Position numbers and translations under genes: made by a program. A stretch of 40,221 nucleotides of DNA from Ahrensia sp. Lineage in GTDB: Bacteria > Pseudomonadota > Alphaproteobacteria > Rhizobiales > Rhizobiaceae. The notes below the pieces were generated by a model, which ran no database searches, was not told where the DNA came from, and was given only the letters and a program-made list of their open reading frames with translations. This document shows positions 17,349-27,223 of this stretch, piece by piece. The first letter of the stretch is position 1; each line of letters opens with the position of its first letter. The stretch lies in the NCBI GenBank assembly GCA_002698425.1, contig NZXU01000083.1:1-40221 (forward strand), read 5' to 3'.

Positions 17349-18329
17349 TCAAGTCTCGGTCTTGAGCGGGCGCGACATCAGGCCGTCCATTGCTTCGAGA
17401 ACGGTGATGCGGCCGTCCAGAATGGCGTCGACCGCGGAGATGATCGGTGCGTCGAGCCCGTGCTCATGTGCAAGCTTCGCCGCGACGGAGGCGGTGAAGA
17501 CGCCTTCGGCCAGCGGCCGGTTCGACAAATCCTCGCCGCGTGCAAGCGCCGCGCCATAGGCGAAATTGCGCGATTTCTCCGAGCCGCAGGACAGGATCAG
17601 GTCGCCGAGGCCGGAGAGGCCGGCCAGCGTTTCCGGCTTGCCGCCGAGCGCGGCGGCGACGCGCTGCAATTCGGCGAAGCCGCGCGTCGTCAGCGCGGCG
17701 ACAGCGCTGGCGCCCAAATTGGAGCCGTGGACGATGCCGGCCGCGATCGCCAGCACGTTCTTCAGCGCGCCGCCCATCTCGACGCCTATCAGATCGTCGG
17801 AGGCATAGCCGCGCAGCGTCTTGCTCGACAGCGTCTCGGCGAGCGTTTTCGCCACGCCGAGATCGTGGGCGGCAACGGTGACCGCTGTCGGCAGGCCGGC
17901 GGCGACATCGGCGGCGAAGCTCGGGCCGGAGAGCACGGCGGAGCGTTCCGGTCCGGCGATATCGTCGATGATTTCCGACATGGTGCGGCCGCTTTCCCGG
18001 TCGATCCCCTTGGCGGTTGAGACGAAGAGGGAGCGCGGCTCCGTCTTCGTCAGATTGTCGGCGAGAAAGGTGCGCAGTGTCTGCGCCGGCACGGCGAGGA
18101 CGACCGTTTGCGCGCCCGAAAGAGCCGCACCGGCATCGGTGGTTGCCTTCAGATCTGCGGGAAGGGCGATGTCGCCGAGATAATTCGGGTTGCGCTGCCG
18201 GTCGTTGATCGCGGCGACCGTTTGTGCGTCGCGGCCCCAGAGGAGGCAATCCTGGCCGGCGCGCGCGAAGGAGGCGGCGAGCGCCGTGCCCCATGCCCCG
18301 GCGCCGAGGACGGCGATGCGCGTGCTCAT
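17349..18329 (-). CDS. gpsA: NAD(P)H-dependent glycerol-3-phosphate dehydrogenase
   Basis: 326 residues. Reduces dihydroxyacetone phosphate to sn-glycerol 3-phosphate for phospholipid synthesis in the cytoplasm. The N-terminal Rossmann motif GAGAWG is at 9-14; [17 protein letters not shown] and [11 protein letters not shown] follow in order, and the substrate domain has [16 protein letters not shown] with the catalytic Lys. Length matches the family. The frame remains open upstream to 18527, but that part lies inside tsaD; the ATG at 18329 overlaps the tsaD stop in an ATGA, which marks translational coupling. The C-terminus contains [13 protein letters not shown], a conserved loop. Confidence 0.95.
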   Translation of the reverse strand: MSTRIAVLGAGAWGTALAASFARAGQDCLLWGRDAQTVAAINDRQRNPNYLGDIALPADLKATTDAGAALSGAQTVVLAVPAQTLRTFLADNLTKTEPRSLFVSTAKGIDRESGRTMSEIIDDIAGPERSAVLSGPSFAADVAAGLPTAVTVAAHDLGVAKTLAETLSSKTLRGYASDDLIGVEMGGALKNVLAIAAGIVHGSNLGASAVAALTTRGFAELQRVAAALGGKPETLAGLSGLGDLILSCGSEKSRNFAYGAALARGEDLSNRPLAEGVFTASVAAKLAHEHGLDAPIISAVDAILDGRITVLEAMDGLMSRPLKTET

Positions 18330-19408
18330 GCTTTCGCTCCCCGTTTTCCGGCGCCGATCAGTGCTTCGGCGGACGGGTCGAGCGGCCAGCGCGAGCGCGG
18401 CGCGATATCGAGCGTCGCCAGTTCGCCGCGTTCGTAATGCTCCAGCCCGGCCCAGGCGATCATCACGGCATTGTCCGAGCACAGGTTCAGCGGCGGCGCA
18501 TGCAGGGTGAAGCCGTTCTCGGCGCAAAGATCGGCCAGCTTGGTCCGGATCGCCCCGTTGGCGGCGACGCCGCCCGCGACCACCAGATCGGCCGGCCCGT
18601 CGCCGATTTCGTCGCGATAGCGCGCGAAGGCGCGGCGCATCCGGTCGGCCAGCGTGTCGGTGACGGCGGCCTGGAAGGAGGCGCAGAGATCGGCGATGTC
18701 CGTGTCTGTCAGCGGCGCCAGCGCCGTCGCCTCGCGGCGCACGGCGGTCTTCAGTCCGGAAAAGGAGAAGTCGAGGCGTTCCTCGCCTTTCATCGGGCGG
18801 GGCAGGGCAAAGCGTTTCGGATCGCCCTTTGCCGCCTCGCGCTCCACCGCCGGCCCGCCGGGATAGGGCAGGCCGAGCAGCTTCGCCGTCTTGTCGAAGG
18901 CTTCGCCCAGCGCATCGTCGATGGTCGTACCCCAGCGGCGATAGGCGCCGAGGCCCTTGACCAGCAGGATTTGGCTGTGCCCGCCGGAAACGAGCAGCAG
19001 CAGATAGGGAAATTCGAGCTTGTCGGTCAGGCGGGGCGTCAGCGCATGGCCTTCGAGATGATTGACCGCGATCAGAGGCAGGCCGCGCGCCGCTGCGATC
19101 GCCTTCGCCGTCATCACGCCGACGAGCAGGCCGCCGATCAGGCCCGGCCCGGACGTCACGGCCACCGCGTCGATATCGTCGAATGTCATGTCCGCCTCGG
19201 CCATGGCGCGGGCGATGATCGCGTCCAGTCCCTCGACATGGGCGCGCGCGGCGATCTCCGGCACTACGCCGCCATAGGCCTCATGATCGGAAATCTGGCT
19301 GTAGACCGTGTTCGACAGGATCTCGCCGGGCGCGTCGCGCGATGCGCGGCGCACGACAGCGGCGGCGGTTTCGTCGCAGCTCGTTTCGATGCCAAGAATC
19401 GTTGTCAT
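18326..19408 (-). CDS. tsaD: tRNA N6-threonylcarbamoyladenosine transferase TsaD
   Basis: 360 residues of the Kae1/TsaD ASKHA fold, the catalytic subunit that transfers the threonylcarbamoyl group to A37 of ANN-decoding tRNAs. Visible: [19 protein letters not shown] at the N-terminus, [12 protein letters not shown], and the metal-binding AVNHLEGH with His 117 and His 121, followed by [12 protein letters not shown]. The gene is about 20 residues longer than E. coli TsaD, at the C-terminus. I chose the ATG at 19408; the frame extends to a TTG at 19444 without homology. It heads an operon with gpsA (ATGA overlap) and is divergent from hemC, an arrangement common in alphaproteobacteria. Confidence 0.95.
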   Translation of the reverse strand: MTTILGIETSCDETAAAVVRRASRDAPGEILSNTVYSQISDHEAYGGVVPEIAARAHVEGLDAIIARAMAEADMTFDDIDAVAVTSGPGLIGGLLVGVMTAKAIAAARGLPLIAVNHLEGHALTPRLTDKLEFPYLLLLVSGGHSQILLVKGLGAYRRWGTTIDDALGEAFDKTAKLLGLPYPGGPAVEREAAKGDPKRFALPRPMKGEERLDFSFSGLKTAVRREATALAPLTDTDIADLCASFQAAVTDTLADRMRRAFARYRDEIGDGPADLVVAGGVAANGAIRTKLADLCAENGFTLHAPPLNLCSDNAVMIAWAGLEHYERGELATLDIAPRSRWPLDPSAEALIGAGKRGAKA

Positions 19409-19485
19409 CGGATGGTTGTCATGGGGTTCGGGGCCGCTTCGCAAAGGGCGCTCAAAGGCCGCGGTTGCCGATGCGCGCGATTGGG

Positions 19486-19509
19486 GTTACCTGTCCGGCG
19501 TCGGGTAAC
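19486..19509. promoter_or_regulatory. Inverted repeat in the tsaD-hemC divergent promoter region
   Basis: GTTACC (19486-19491) and GGTAAC (19504-19509) are a perfect dyad with a 12-base spacer, placed in the 127-base gap between two divergent starts and 26 bases from the hemC ATG. It could be an operator for either gene. No known regulator is matched. Confidence 0.35.
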
Positions 19510-19535
19510 ACGGAACGGCAGGCTTGCAAACAATC

Positions 19536-20468
19536 ATGGCGGCGGACGGAACAATCAGGATCGGCACGCGCGGCAGCCCGCTGGCGCTGGCGCAGGCGCA
19601 TGAGGTGCGCGACCGGCTCGTCGCGGCGCATGCGATCACGCCCGACGATATCGAGATCGCGGTGATTTCGACGGCGGGCGACCGCATCCAGGACCGGCCG
19701 CTGTCGGAAGTCGGCGGCAAGGGCCTGTTCACGCTGGAGCTGGAAGAACAGCTTCGCGACGGCCGCATCGATCTGGCCGTGCATTCCTCCAAGGACATGC
19801 CGACCGTCCTGCCGGACGGGCTCGCGATCACGGCCTTTCTCGAACGCGAAGATCCGCGCGACGCCTTCATTTCGGACAAGGCGACATCGCTGATGGACCT
19901 GCCGCAGGGCGCGGTGGTCGGATCGTCGTCGCTGCGCCGCCAGGCGATGATCCGCCGGCTGCGGCCCGATATCGAGGTGGTGCAGTTCCGCGGCAATGTG
20001 CAGACACGTTTGCGCAAACTCTCCGAGGGCGTGGCGGACGCGACGCTGCTCGCCAATGCCGGGCTGCGCCGGCTCGGCATGGCCGACATCATCACCGAGC
20101 TGATGGACCCCGATCTTTTTCTGCCGGCTCCCGGACAGGGCGCCATCTGCATCGAGGGCAGGGCGGGCGACGCGCGTACCGATGCGCTGGTCGAGCCGCT
20201 CAATCACGATGTGACCGCGATGGCGCTCGCCTGCGAACGCGCCTTCCTCGCCGAACTCGATGGCTCCTGCCGCACGCCGATTGCCGGGCTGGCGACGGTC
20301 TCCGAGGCAGGTATCGCGTTTCGCGGCATGATCCTGACCCCGGACGGAACACAGGTCCACGAGATCGCGCGGGACGGCGAAGGCGGCGACCCGGCCGCGA
20401 TCGGCCGCGAGGCGGGGCGCTTGCTGCGCCATCAGGCCGGCGCGGGCTTTTTCGACACGTGGTCGTGA
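19536..20468 (+). CDS. hemC: Hydroxymethylbilane synthase (porphobilinogen deaminase)
   Basis: 310 residues from the ATG at 19536. Joins four porphobilinogen molecules into hydroxymethylbilane for haem and other tetrapyrroles. Visible: [18 protein letters not shown] at the N-terminus, [22 protein letters not shown] with the catalytic Asp, [29 protein letters not shown], and [11 protein letters not shown] with Cys 245, which carries the dipyrromethane cofactor. A TTG four codons upstream (19524) is an alternative start; neither has a strong ribosome site. The 3' end overlaps hemD by ten bases or by a GTGA. First gene of the haem-mitofilin cluster. Confidence 0.95.
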   Translation: MAADGTIRIGTRGSPLALAQAHEVRDRLVAAHAITPDDIEIAVISTAGDRIQDRPLSEVGGKGLFTLELEEQLRDGRIDLAVHSSKDMPTVLPDGLAITAFLEREDPRDAFISDKATSLMDLPQGAVVGSSSLRRQAMIRRLRPDIEVVQFRGNVQTRLRKLSEGVADATLLANAGLRRLGMADIITELMDPDLFLPAPGQGAICIEGRAGDARTDALVEPLNHDVTAMALACERAFLAELDGSCRTPIAGLATVSEAGIAFRGMILTPDGTQVHEIARDGEGGDPAAIGREAGRLLRHQAGAGFFDTWS

Positions 20469-21208
20469 GCGGCGGGCCGGTTGTCTGGATCACCCGGCCG
20501 CAGCCGGGCGCGGCGCGAACGGCCGAAGCGCTTTCCGAGGCGGGATACGATCTGGTCCTGCTGCCGCTGACCGAAATCCGCGCCTGCGATCCCGGGCTCT
20601 CGCCGGAGGACGCTGCCCGTTTCGACGCCGTCGCCGTCACCAGCGCCAATGCGTTGCGCCATGCGCCGGCCGCGCTTCTCGACGCGCTGTTCGGCAAGCC
20701 GGTCTATGCCGTCGGCGACGCGACGGCCGCCGAAGCGCGATCCCGCGGCCTGGCTGCCGTCGAATCGGCCGAGGGCGCCGTCGATGACCTCGTATCGCTC
20801 ATCGCGACGCGGGAGAGCCCCGGCGCTTCGATCCTCTATCTCTGCGGCCGCACTCGGACCGGCCACCTCGACCGGAAACTCGCGGAAAAGGGCTTCCAGT
20901 GCCGTTCGGCGGAGCTTTATGGAGCAGAAATAGTCAGTTATCCGACTGAATATTTCCGCGATGCGCTCAATCGTCACGCGCCGGATGCGGTCCTGTTTCA
21001 CTCCGCGCACTCGGTATCCGCCTTCACGGAAAACGTGCTTCCGGAAATCTCACAAGCTCTTGATAAGACGATGTTTATCGCACTCTCGGCGCGGATCGCC
21101 GCATCTCTTCCGGACGCGTTGAAGCCCCGAATCGCTGTCTCCTCCGAGCCGAATGAGCAGGCGCTTCTGGCAACGTTGCTCATGGCCTTGCCTACCGGGC
21201 GGAACTGA
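20459..21208 (+). CDS. hemD: Uroporphyrinogen-III synthase
   Basis: 249 residues. Cyclises hydroxymethylbilane to uroporphyrinogen III. The protein is fast-evolving, but the two-lobed pattern is visible: [22 protein letters not shown] at the N-terminus, [27 protein letters not shown], then in the second lobe [22 protein letters not shown] and [11 protein letters not shown]. The gene directly follows hemC, which settles the call. Two GTG starts are possible, 20459 and 20465; the latter makes a GTGA overlap with the hemC stop. The second half of the coding sequence (from about 20930) is less GC-rich than its neighbours, which may only reflect relaxed constraint. Confidence 0.92.
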   Translation: MVVSGGPVVWITRPQPGAARTAEALSEAGYDLVLLPLTEIRACDPGLSPEDAARFDAVAVTSANALRHAPAALLDALFGKPVYAVGDATAAEARSRGLAAVESAEGAVDDLVSLIATRESPGASILYLCGRTRTGHLDRKLAEKGFQCRSAELYGAEIVSYPTEYFRDALNRHAPDAVLFHSAHSVSAFTENVLPEISQALDKTMFIALSARIAASLPDALKPRIAVSSEPNEQALLATLLMALPTGRN

Positions 21209-21282
21209 ATCGGGCGAACGGCACTTTTGCTTCCTGAAAGCCGTGCTAAGACTCGCGCACGTACCCTTCAGGAGATCCCCCG

Positions 21283-22773
21283 ATGGTTCAACAGCCGAAG
21301 AGCCGGCGCAGCAAATCGAGCCGAAAACCCGTGACGATCGATCTCGAGGCAAACGAGGTCAAGGCGGAGACGGCGACCGGTCCGGATGTCCACCCGGCCG
21401 AGCCCGTGGCCTTCGAGCAGGCCGGTGACAGCGGCGCAGCGCAGGAAACGGTGATCGATCAGCGCGAGGACGCGATCCGCGAGAGCGTGAAAACGTCCGG
21501 CACGGACGAGGAGGCCCGCGAGGCGATCGAGGCCGGCGACGGTCCTGCGGCGGAAGCCGCCGAGACCGAGACGCCGCGTGAACCCTCCGGCGCAACGACA
21601 CCGCCTCCCGCAGCGCGGCGTGGCGGCGGGATGACATGGCTCGGCGGCGGCATACTTGGCGGCCTGGTCGCCCTGCTGATCGCCGGCGGGCTGCAATGGG
21701 CGGGCGTGCTGCCCTTGCTGCGCCAGCCCGACCCGGTCGATCTGTCCCCAATTCAGCAGCGAATCAACGATCTTTCCGCCCGCGTCGAGGAGCTTCGCAC
21801 CACGCCCGGCGCCATTCCCGACGACATCACCGAAAGAGCGGACGCGAACGAGGCGGCGGCGACCGCCAATAGCGACGCGATCGCGGCGCTGCGCACCGAT
21901 GTCTCGGGCCTTGGCGACCGACTGGCGACGCTCAACGAGACCGTCTCCTCCGGCGGAGCGGGCGAGAATGCCGGTCTCGAAACCCTGTCCGAACGCGTCA
22001 CGGCCATCGAGAGCTCTCTCGACAGCATGCGGGCGCGGATCGATACGCTCGAATCCGCCGGTCCCGCAAGCGATGGCGGTGAAGGGACAAGCGCGATCTC
22101 GCAGACACTGGCTGCCGTGCAGGAGAGCGTCGCTTCGCTGCGGTCGGACGTCGACACGCTCGGCCAGTCGCTGGACGAAACGCGCTCGCGGATCGACGCC
22201 ATGGCCGGCCGGCTGAACACGGTCGAGGGCGATATCGAGGCGGGCGCGGGCAGCCGCGTCGCCGCGGCCATCGCCGCCTCGGCGCTCAAATCGGCCGCCG
22301 ATCGCGGCGGCGGGTTCATGAGCGAGCTGGAAGCCTATGCCTCGGTCGCCAGCGATCAGGACACGGTCGCCGCGTTGCGCGACTATGCGGCGTCCGGCGT
22401 GCCGACCGTGTCGCAGCTTTCCGAGCGTTTCCCGGCGGTCGCCAATCGTATCGTCTCGGCGGCGAGCGGCGTCTCTTCGGATGCGGGCATCGTCGACCGG
22501 CTCACCGCCAGCGCCCGTTCGCTGGTGCAGGTCCGCCCCGTCGGCGAGGTCGAGGGCGACAAGCCCGGCGAGATCGCCGCGCGCATGGAGGTCGCCCTGA
22601 AGGACGGCGACCTTTCCCGTGTCGTCTCGCAATGGGAGACGTTGCCCGAACCGGCGCAGCAGGCCTCGTCGGCTTTCATCGCCGATGTGAAGGCAAGAAA
22701 CGAACTTGATACGCTGATCGCCAGGGTGCTGAGCGGCGCGATGGTCTCGGCCGAAACCGGTACTGGCGAGTAG
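21283..22773 (+). CDS. Mitofilin/Mic60-like inner-membrane protein
   Basis: 496 residues: a charged, disordered N-terminal region (1-115), one membrane helix (about 118-142, MTWLGGGILGGLVALLIAG), a long coiled-coil periplasmic region (about 150-340) and a conserved C-terminal mitofilin domain with FMSELEAYASVASD, VPTVSQLSERFP and later VVSQWETLPEPAQQ. In mitochondria Mic60 shapes crista junctions; alphaproteobacterial homologues next to hem genes are thought to act in membrane architecture and contact sites. Position between hemD and the HemY-like gene (10 bases downstream) is the conserved bacterial context. AGGAGA precedes the ATG. The Pfam-level call is good even though the middle part is low in conservation. 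Confidence 0.88.
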   Translation: MVQQPKSRRSKSSRKPVTIDLEANEVKAETATGPDVHPAEPVAFEQAGDSGAAQETVIDQREDAIRESVKTSGTDEEAREAIEAGDGPAAEAAETETPREPSGATTPPPAARRGGGMTWLGGGILGGLVALLIAGGLQWAGVLPLLRQPDPVDLSPIQQRINDLSARVEELRTTPGAIPDDITERADANEAAATANSDAIAALRTDVSGLGDRLATLNETVSSGGAGENAGLETLSERVTAIESSLDSMRARIDTLESAGPASDGGEGTSAISQTLAAVQESVASLRSDVDTLGQSLDETRSRIDAMAGRLNTVEGDIEAGAGSRVAAAIAASALKSAADRGGGFMSELEAYASVASDQDTVAALRDYAASGVPTVSQLSERFPAVANRIVSAASGVSSDAGIVDRLTASARSLVQVRPVGEVEGDKPGEIAARMEVALKDGDLSRVVSQWETLPEPAQQASSAFIADVKARNELDTLIARVLSGAMVSAETGTGE

Positions 22774-22782
22774 GAGCGGATC

Positions 22783-24555
22783 ATGTTGCGCGTATTGCTG
22801 TTCATCGTTGCCGTCGCCATTCTGGGCCTCGGTTTCGCCTTCCTCGCCGACACACCCGGCACGCTCGTCATGACCGTCGCCGGACGCGAGATCACCGTCT
22901 CGCTGATGGTCGCCGCCGTGGCGCTGGTCGCCGCTGTCGGCGCGGTCATGTTGACCTGGTGGATCTTCAAGATCGTCTTCACCTCGCCGCAGCGCATGCA
23001 GCGCTTCTTCCGGGCGCGCCGCCGCGACCGCGGCTACCAGTCGCTGTCGACCGGCATCATCGCCGCCGGCGCGGGCGACAGCGTCACTGCGCGCAAGATG
23101 CTGAAACAGGCGGGTGGCCTGCTCAATTCGACGACCGAGCCGATGATCCAGCTGCTCGACGCCCAGGCCTCCATCGTCGAGGGCCACCACGCCGAAGCGC
23201 GCGAGAAATTCGAGGCGATGCTCGAGGATCCGGAACTGCGCATTTTCGGCCTGCGCGGCCTCTATATGGAAGCCAAGCGCCTCGGCGACCGCGATGCCGC
23301 GAAGCATTATGCCGAGAAAGCCGCCGAACTCGCTCCGCAATTGCGCTGGGCCGGCACCGCCGCGCTCGAACTGAAGACGGCGTCCGGCGACTGGGACGGC
23401 GCGATCCGGCTGCTCGAAAGCCAGAAAAAGGCGAAGCAGCTCGAACCGGAGGAAATCAAGCGCAAGCGCGCCGTGCTGCTGACCGCGCTGGCGCAGGAGA
23501 ATATCGAGAAGGATCCGGCGAAGGCCAAGTCCGCGGCCATGGAGGCGCATCGCCTGGCGCCGGAATTCGCCCCCGCCGCGATCGCCGCGGCGCAGGCGCT
23601 GATCCGGCTCAACGAGTTGCGGCGCGGCGCGCATGTGCTGGAATCGACCTGGCGCAAGGCGCCGCATCCCGAAATCGCGCTCGCCTATGTGAATGCGCGC
23701 CCGGGCGATTCCTCGCTCGACCGCTACAAGCGGGCGCAACGTCTGGAAAAGCTGAAGCCCAACAACACCGATTCCTCGATGATCGTTGCGCAGATGGCGA
23801 CGGAGGCGGGCGAGTTCTCTGACGCGCGCAAGGCGATCGCGGCGGTGCTGCGGAACGAGCCGCGCGAGGGCGCCTTCATGCTGATGGCCGATATCGAGGA
23901 TGCCGAGACGGGCGATCAGGGCAAGGTGCGCGAATGGCTCGCCCGGGCCGTGCGCGCGCCGCGCGATCCGGCATGGACCGCCGACGGTTATGTCGCCGAG
24001 GAATGGGCGCCGGTCTCGCCGATCAGCGGACGCCTCGACGCGTTCGAATGGAAGGTGCCGGTCGAAAGGCTGGGCCCCGTAGTCGAGAACGACCTCGACC
24101 CGATGGTGCGCGGCATTTCCGCGCCCGCCATGGCCGAGCCGGAACCGGCCGAGGAGGCCCGGATCGTCGAGGCCGCGGAGCCGGAACCGGAGATGGTGGA
24201 CGAGGCCAGCACGGTGATCGAGGGAGAGGTCGTTGAACCGGCCGCGGAAGAAGCCGCGCCCGAAGCGACGCCGGTGGCCGAGCAGGAAGAAATAAAACAA
24301 CCGGAGGAAGCGCCGGCCGAAGCGGACAGCGAGCCCGCCGAAAAACCGGAGGCGGAGGAAACGAAGGCCGGAGATGCAGCCGAAACCGCCGAACCTGTCG
24401 AAGCAGCGCCCGCCGAGCCCGAAAAACCGGCCGAGCCCGTCGCAAATTCCGAGCCGAAACAGGACGAGGATACCCGTCCGCCGATCCCAGACGACCCCGG
24501 AATCGACCCCGATGCGGAGCCGGAGGAGCACTCAAGGCGGTTCCGATTGTTTTGA
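22783..24555 (+). CDS. HemY-like TPR membrane protein
   Basis: 590 residues. Two N-terminal membrane helices (about 1-22 and 40-62), then the HemY_N signature TSPQRMQRFFRARRRDRGYQSLSTGIIAAGAGD and several TPR-like helices up to about 400. After VEEWAPVSPI the C-terminal 160 residues are an acidic Pro/Glu/Ala-rich tail, likely disordered. HemY proteins of this type are not the protoporphyrinogen oxidase of the same name; their role in haem synthesis is uncertain, and they probably scaffold. It follows mitofilin closely. The tail is much longer than in E. coli HemY, which ends soon after its TPRs. Confidence 0.87.
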   Translation: MLRVLLFIVAVAILGLGFAFLADTPGTLVMTVAGREITVSLMVAAVALVAAVGAVMLTWWIFKIVFTSPQRMQRFFRARRRDRGYQSLSTGIIAAGAGDSVTARKMLKQAGGLLNSTTEPMIQLLDAQASIVEGHHAEAREKFEAMLEDPELRIFGLRGLYMEAKRLGDRDAAKHYAEKAAELAPQLRWAGTAALELKTASGDWDGAIRLLESQKKAKQLEPEEIKRKRAVLLTALAQENIEKDPAKAKSAAMEAHRLAPEFAPAAIAAAQALIRLNELRRGAHVLESTWRKAPHPEIALAYVNARPGDSSLDRYKRAQRLEKLKPNNTDSSMIVAQMATEAGEFSDARKAIAAVLRNEPREGAFMLMADIEDAETGDQGKVREWLARAVRAPRDPAWTADGYVAEEWAPVSPISGRLDAFEWKVPVERLGPVVENDLDPMVRGISAPAMAEPEPAEEARIVEAAEPEPEMVDEASTVIEGEVVEPAAEEAAPEATPVAEQEEIKQPEEAPAEADSEPAEKPEAEETKAGDAAETAEPVEAAPAEPEKPAEPVANSEPKQDEDTRPPIPDDPGIDPDAEPEEHSRRFRLF

Positions 24556-24606
24556 CTGTTGCACCGCAGCGAACTACCTGACAGTTATTCGCAGTGGTGA
24601 ACAGGC

Positions 24607-25089
24607 ATGTTTGAACGAATCGCGGCCTTTCTGAAGGAACTCAACGCGTCGCCGGACGAGGACGACGGCGACTTTTCGCGCGACGATCCGCGGCTCGCCG
24701 TCGCCGCCCTGATGTATCACGTCATCGGCGCGGACGGCGTTTACTCGGACGCCGAGATGGACCGTCTCGGCGATCTTCTTCAGGAAAATTACGCTCTCGA
24801 CGACGCGACGCTGTCGCGGCTGGTCGCCGCGGCGCGCGCCGCCGACAGTGAGGCTGTCGATCTCTACCAGTTTACCAGCGTCCTGATGCGCAGCCTGTCG
24901 GCTGACGAAAGGCTCAAGTTCATCGAGCTTCTTTGGGAAATTGTCTATTCCGACGGCGAGAACCACGAGCTGGAGGACAATCTGGTCTGGCGCGTCGCCG
25001 AATTGCTCGGTGTCGACGGGCGCGACCGCGTCCTCCTGCGCCAGGCGGTGCAGGCAAGGGTGGGGGACGACGGGGAGGCGGAGTCGTGA
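24607..25089 (+). CDS. TerB-family protein
   Basis: 160 residues of the TerB-like all-helical fold. Acidic metal-binding patterns typical of the family are visible: MYHVIGADGVYSDAEMDRL near residue 40 and WEIVYSDGENHELEDNL near 115, each an Asp/Glu-rich helix start. TerB members bind calcium or other divalent metals; the family name comes from tellurite resistance, but isolated chromosomal copies like this one have no proven link to tellurite. It sits 51 bases after the HemY-like gene and overlaps the amidotransferase start (GTGA), so it is likely at the end of the same transcription unit. Confidence 0.82.
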   Translation: MFERIAAFLKELNASPDEDDGDFSRDDPRLAVAALMYHVIGADGVYSDAEMDRLGDLLQENYALDDATLSRLVAAARAADSEAVDLYQFTSVLMRSLSADERLKFIELLWEIVYSDGENHELEDNLVWRVAELLGVDGRDRVLLRQAVQARVGDDGEAES

Positions 25090-25826
25090 ATGATCGCGGC
25101 CCCAAACCCGTCCTGATTGTCCTGCATCAGGAAACATCCTCGCCCGGCCGCGTCGGCCAGGAACTCATCCGAATGGGCTTTCCGCTCGATATCCGCCGGC
25201 CGCCGCTCGGCGACGCGCTGCCGGGAACGCTCGAAAACCATTCCGGCGCGGTGGTGTTCGGCGGCCCGATGAGCGCCAATGACGAGGCCGACCATATTCG
25301 CGCCGAGACCGACTGGCTGGCCGTCCCGCTCCGGGAAAACAAGCCGCTGCTCGGCATCTGCCTCGGCGCGCAGATGCTGGTCAATCATCTCGGCGGCAAG
25401 GTCGAGGGGCATCCCGACGGTCTGGTCGAGATCGGCTGGTATCCGCTGAAGCCGACCGCGGAAGGCCGTGACCTGATGGACTGGCCGGAGATGATCTACC
25501 AGTTTCACCGCGAGGGCTTCAGCCTGCCCTGCGGCGCGGTCAAGCTCGCCGAGGGCGAGACCTATGAGAACCAGGCGTTCCGTTATGGCGACAATGCCTG
25601 GGGCGTGCAGTTCCATGCCGAACTGACCCAGATGATGATGCAGCGCTGGGTGACGCGCGGCGCGCATCGCTTCACCCTGCCGGGCTCGCAGGTCGGCCGC
25701 GAACATCTGTGGGGCCGGCTTCTCTATGACCGGCCGGTACTCGCATGGCTCAGGCAGTTCCTCGACACGGTGTTCGTCGAAACGCCGGCCCGGGCGCAGC
25801 CTGTGCTCGATCGCAAGGCGTCGTAG
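25086..25826 (+). CDS. Class I glutamine amidotransferase (GuaA-like N-domain, stand-alone)
   Basis: 246 residues from a GTG at 25086 that overlaps the TerB stop by four bases. The triad of class I amidotransferases is present: nucleophile Cys 92 in LGICLGAQML, His 177 in WGVQFHAEL and a following acidic residue. Other family landmarks are GAVVFGGPMSANDEADHI and the loop WYPLKPTAEG. These stand-alone proteins are often labelled GMP synthase, but no ATP pyrophosphatase domain is attached; the acceptor substrate is unknown. The frame stays open to 24933, but that lies inside the TerB gene, so I reject it. Convergent with the MFS gene 13 bases later. Confidence 0.87.
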   Translation: MNDRGPKPVLIVLHQETSSPGRVGQELIRMGFPLDIRRPPLGDALPGTLENHSGAVVFGGPMSANDEADHIRAETDWLAVPLRENKPLLGICLGAQMLVNHLGGKVEGHPDGLVEIGWYPLKPTAEGRDLMDWPEMIYQFHREGFSLPCGAVKLAEGETYENQAFRYGDNAWGVQFHAELTQMMMQRWVTRGAHRFTLPGSQVGREHLWGRLLYDRPVLAWLRQFLDTVFVETPARAQPVLDRKAS

Positions 25827-25839
25827 GTCCTGAAAGGCT

Positions 25840-27084
25840 CTAACCGCGCCGGTGCAGATAGCGCGCGTCGCGCAATTGCGGGAATATGATCGCCCAGCCG
25901 AAGGCGACGCCGACCGCGGCGACCCCGCCGAACACCACCGCCGGAACGATGCCGATCCAGGCCGCCATGAAGCCGGCGCGGAATTCGCCGAGCTCGTTCG
26001 ATGCGCCGAGAAAGACCATGTTGACGGCGTTGACGCGGCCGCGCACCTCGTCGGGGGTCCATAATTGCAGCAGCGTCTCGCGCACATAGACGCTCACCAT
26101 GTCAGTCGCCCCGACCAGCGCCAGCGCGACGATCGACAGCCAGGCGACGGTCGACATGCCGAAGATCGCGGTGAACAGGCCGAACAGGCCGACAAAGACC
26201 AGCAGGATCCTGCCGGCATGGTCCTTGATCGGCGCGGCGGCGAGATAGGCGCCCATGGCGATCGCGCCGATGCCCGGCGCGGCGCGCAGAATGCCGAGGC
26301 CCCAGGGGCCGAGATGCAGGATATCGCGCGCATAGGCTGGCAGCAGCGCCACCGCGCCGCCGAGCAGCACGGCGAAGAGATCGAGCGAGATCGCGCCGAG
26401 CACGACCTTTTCCTTGCGGATATAGCGCAGCCCGTCGAAGAGCGAGGAGAAGGTGACCTTCTTGACCTCGCCGCGCACCGGCGGCTTGGGAATACGGGTG
26501 ATCAGGAAAAAGGCGATGAGGAACATTGCCGAGGCGACCGCATAGGCGACGACCGAGCCGACGCCGTAGAGCAGGCCGCCGGCCACCGGTCCGACGATGC
26601 TCGCGACCTGCCAGGAAGACGCGTTCCATGCGACCGCATTGGCGAAATCCTTCTGCGGCACGAGGTTGACGACCAGCGATTGCGAGGCGGGGCCGAAAAA
26701 GGCCCGCGCGATGCCCATCCCGGTCAGCGCCACGAAGATCGGCATCGGGCCGGTCAACCCGTTCAGCGTCACCAGCAGGATCGCCGCGGCGCAGACGAAT
26801 TCCAGCGCGATCGCGGTGCCCATGACGAGGCGGCGGCCGAAGCGGTCGGCGACGGCGCCGGTCACCAGCACGAGAAGCAGGAGCGGCAGGAATTGCACCA
26901 GGCCGATAATGCCCAGGTCCAGCGGATCGCGCGTCAGATCGTAGACCTGCCAGCCGACCGCGACGGCGACTATCTGCACTGCGAAGGTCGAGCAGAAGCG
27001 CGCGATCCAGTAATCGACGAAGGCCTTGTGCGCGAAGGCGGCAAACCGGCCGGAACTGATCGCATCGGGGGATTCGGTGGACAT
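25840..27084 (-). CDS. MFS transporter, EntS-like (MFS_3) group
   Basis: 414 residues with about 12 membrane helices and the major-facilitator A-motif GAVADRFGRRLVMG near residue 80. The N-terminal half has FVDYWIARFCSTFAVQIVAVAVGWQVYDLT, and ARAFFGPASQSLVVNLVP in helix 4-5, the pattern of the EntS-like exporters (EntS exports enterobactin in E. coli). No siderophore gene is adjacent here, so the substrate is unknown. It stands alone on the minus strand, convergent with the amidotransferase and divergent from yggT. The start ATG has no strong ribosome site visible. Inner-membrane protein. Confidence 0.87.
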   Translation of the reverse strand: MSTESPDAISSGRFAAFAHKAFVDYWIARFCSTFAVQIVAVAVGWQVYDLTRDPLDLGIIGLVQFLPLLLLVLVTGAVADRFGRRLVMGTAIALEFVCAAAILLVTLNGLTGPMPIFVALTGMGIARAFFGPASQSLVVNLVPQKDFANAVAWNASSWQVASIVGPVAGGLLYGVGSVVAYAVASAMFLIAFFLITRIPKPPVRGEVKKVTFSSLFDGLRYIRKEKVVLGAISLDLFAVLLGGAVALLPAYARDILHLGPWGLGILRAAPGIGAIAMGAYLAAAPIKDHAGRILLVFVGLFGLFTAIFGMSTVAWLSIVALALVGATDMVSVYVRETLLQLWTPDEVRGRVNAVNMVFLGASNELGEFRAGFMAAWIGIVPAVVFGGVAAVGVAFGWAIIFPQLRDARYLHRRG

Positions 27085-27223
27085 GGCCAGCCACCGATAT
27101 TGGCTTTGCCGTTGCTTGGCAAAGAGGAAATCGCCACCGCTACAATTTCGCGGCGCCGGCGCCGCCTTGCAGGCGGGCCCGCGAACGCCTAAGTGAAACC
27201 CGGCAAATCAAAGGAGACGGCGC

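Noticed and set aside
21268..24531. A 1087-codon open frame antisense to the mitofilin and HemY-like genes
   Set aside because: It mirrors third-position GC bias of the sense genes, is rich in Arg/Gly/Asp repeats, has no recognisable domain and spans two well-supported genes.
22783..24555. HemY as protoporphyrinogen oxidase
   Set aside because: No FAD-binding motif; the protein is a TPR membrane protein that only shares the name.
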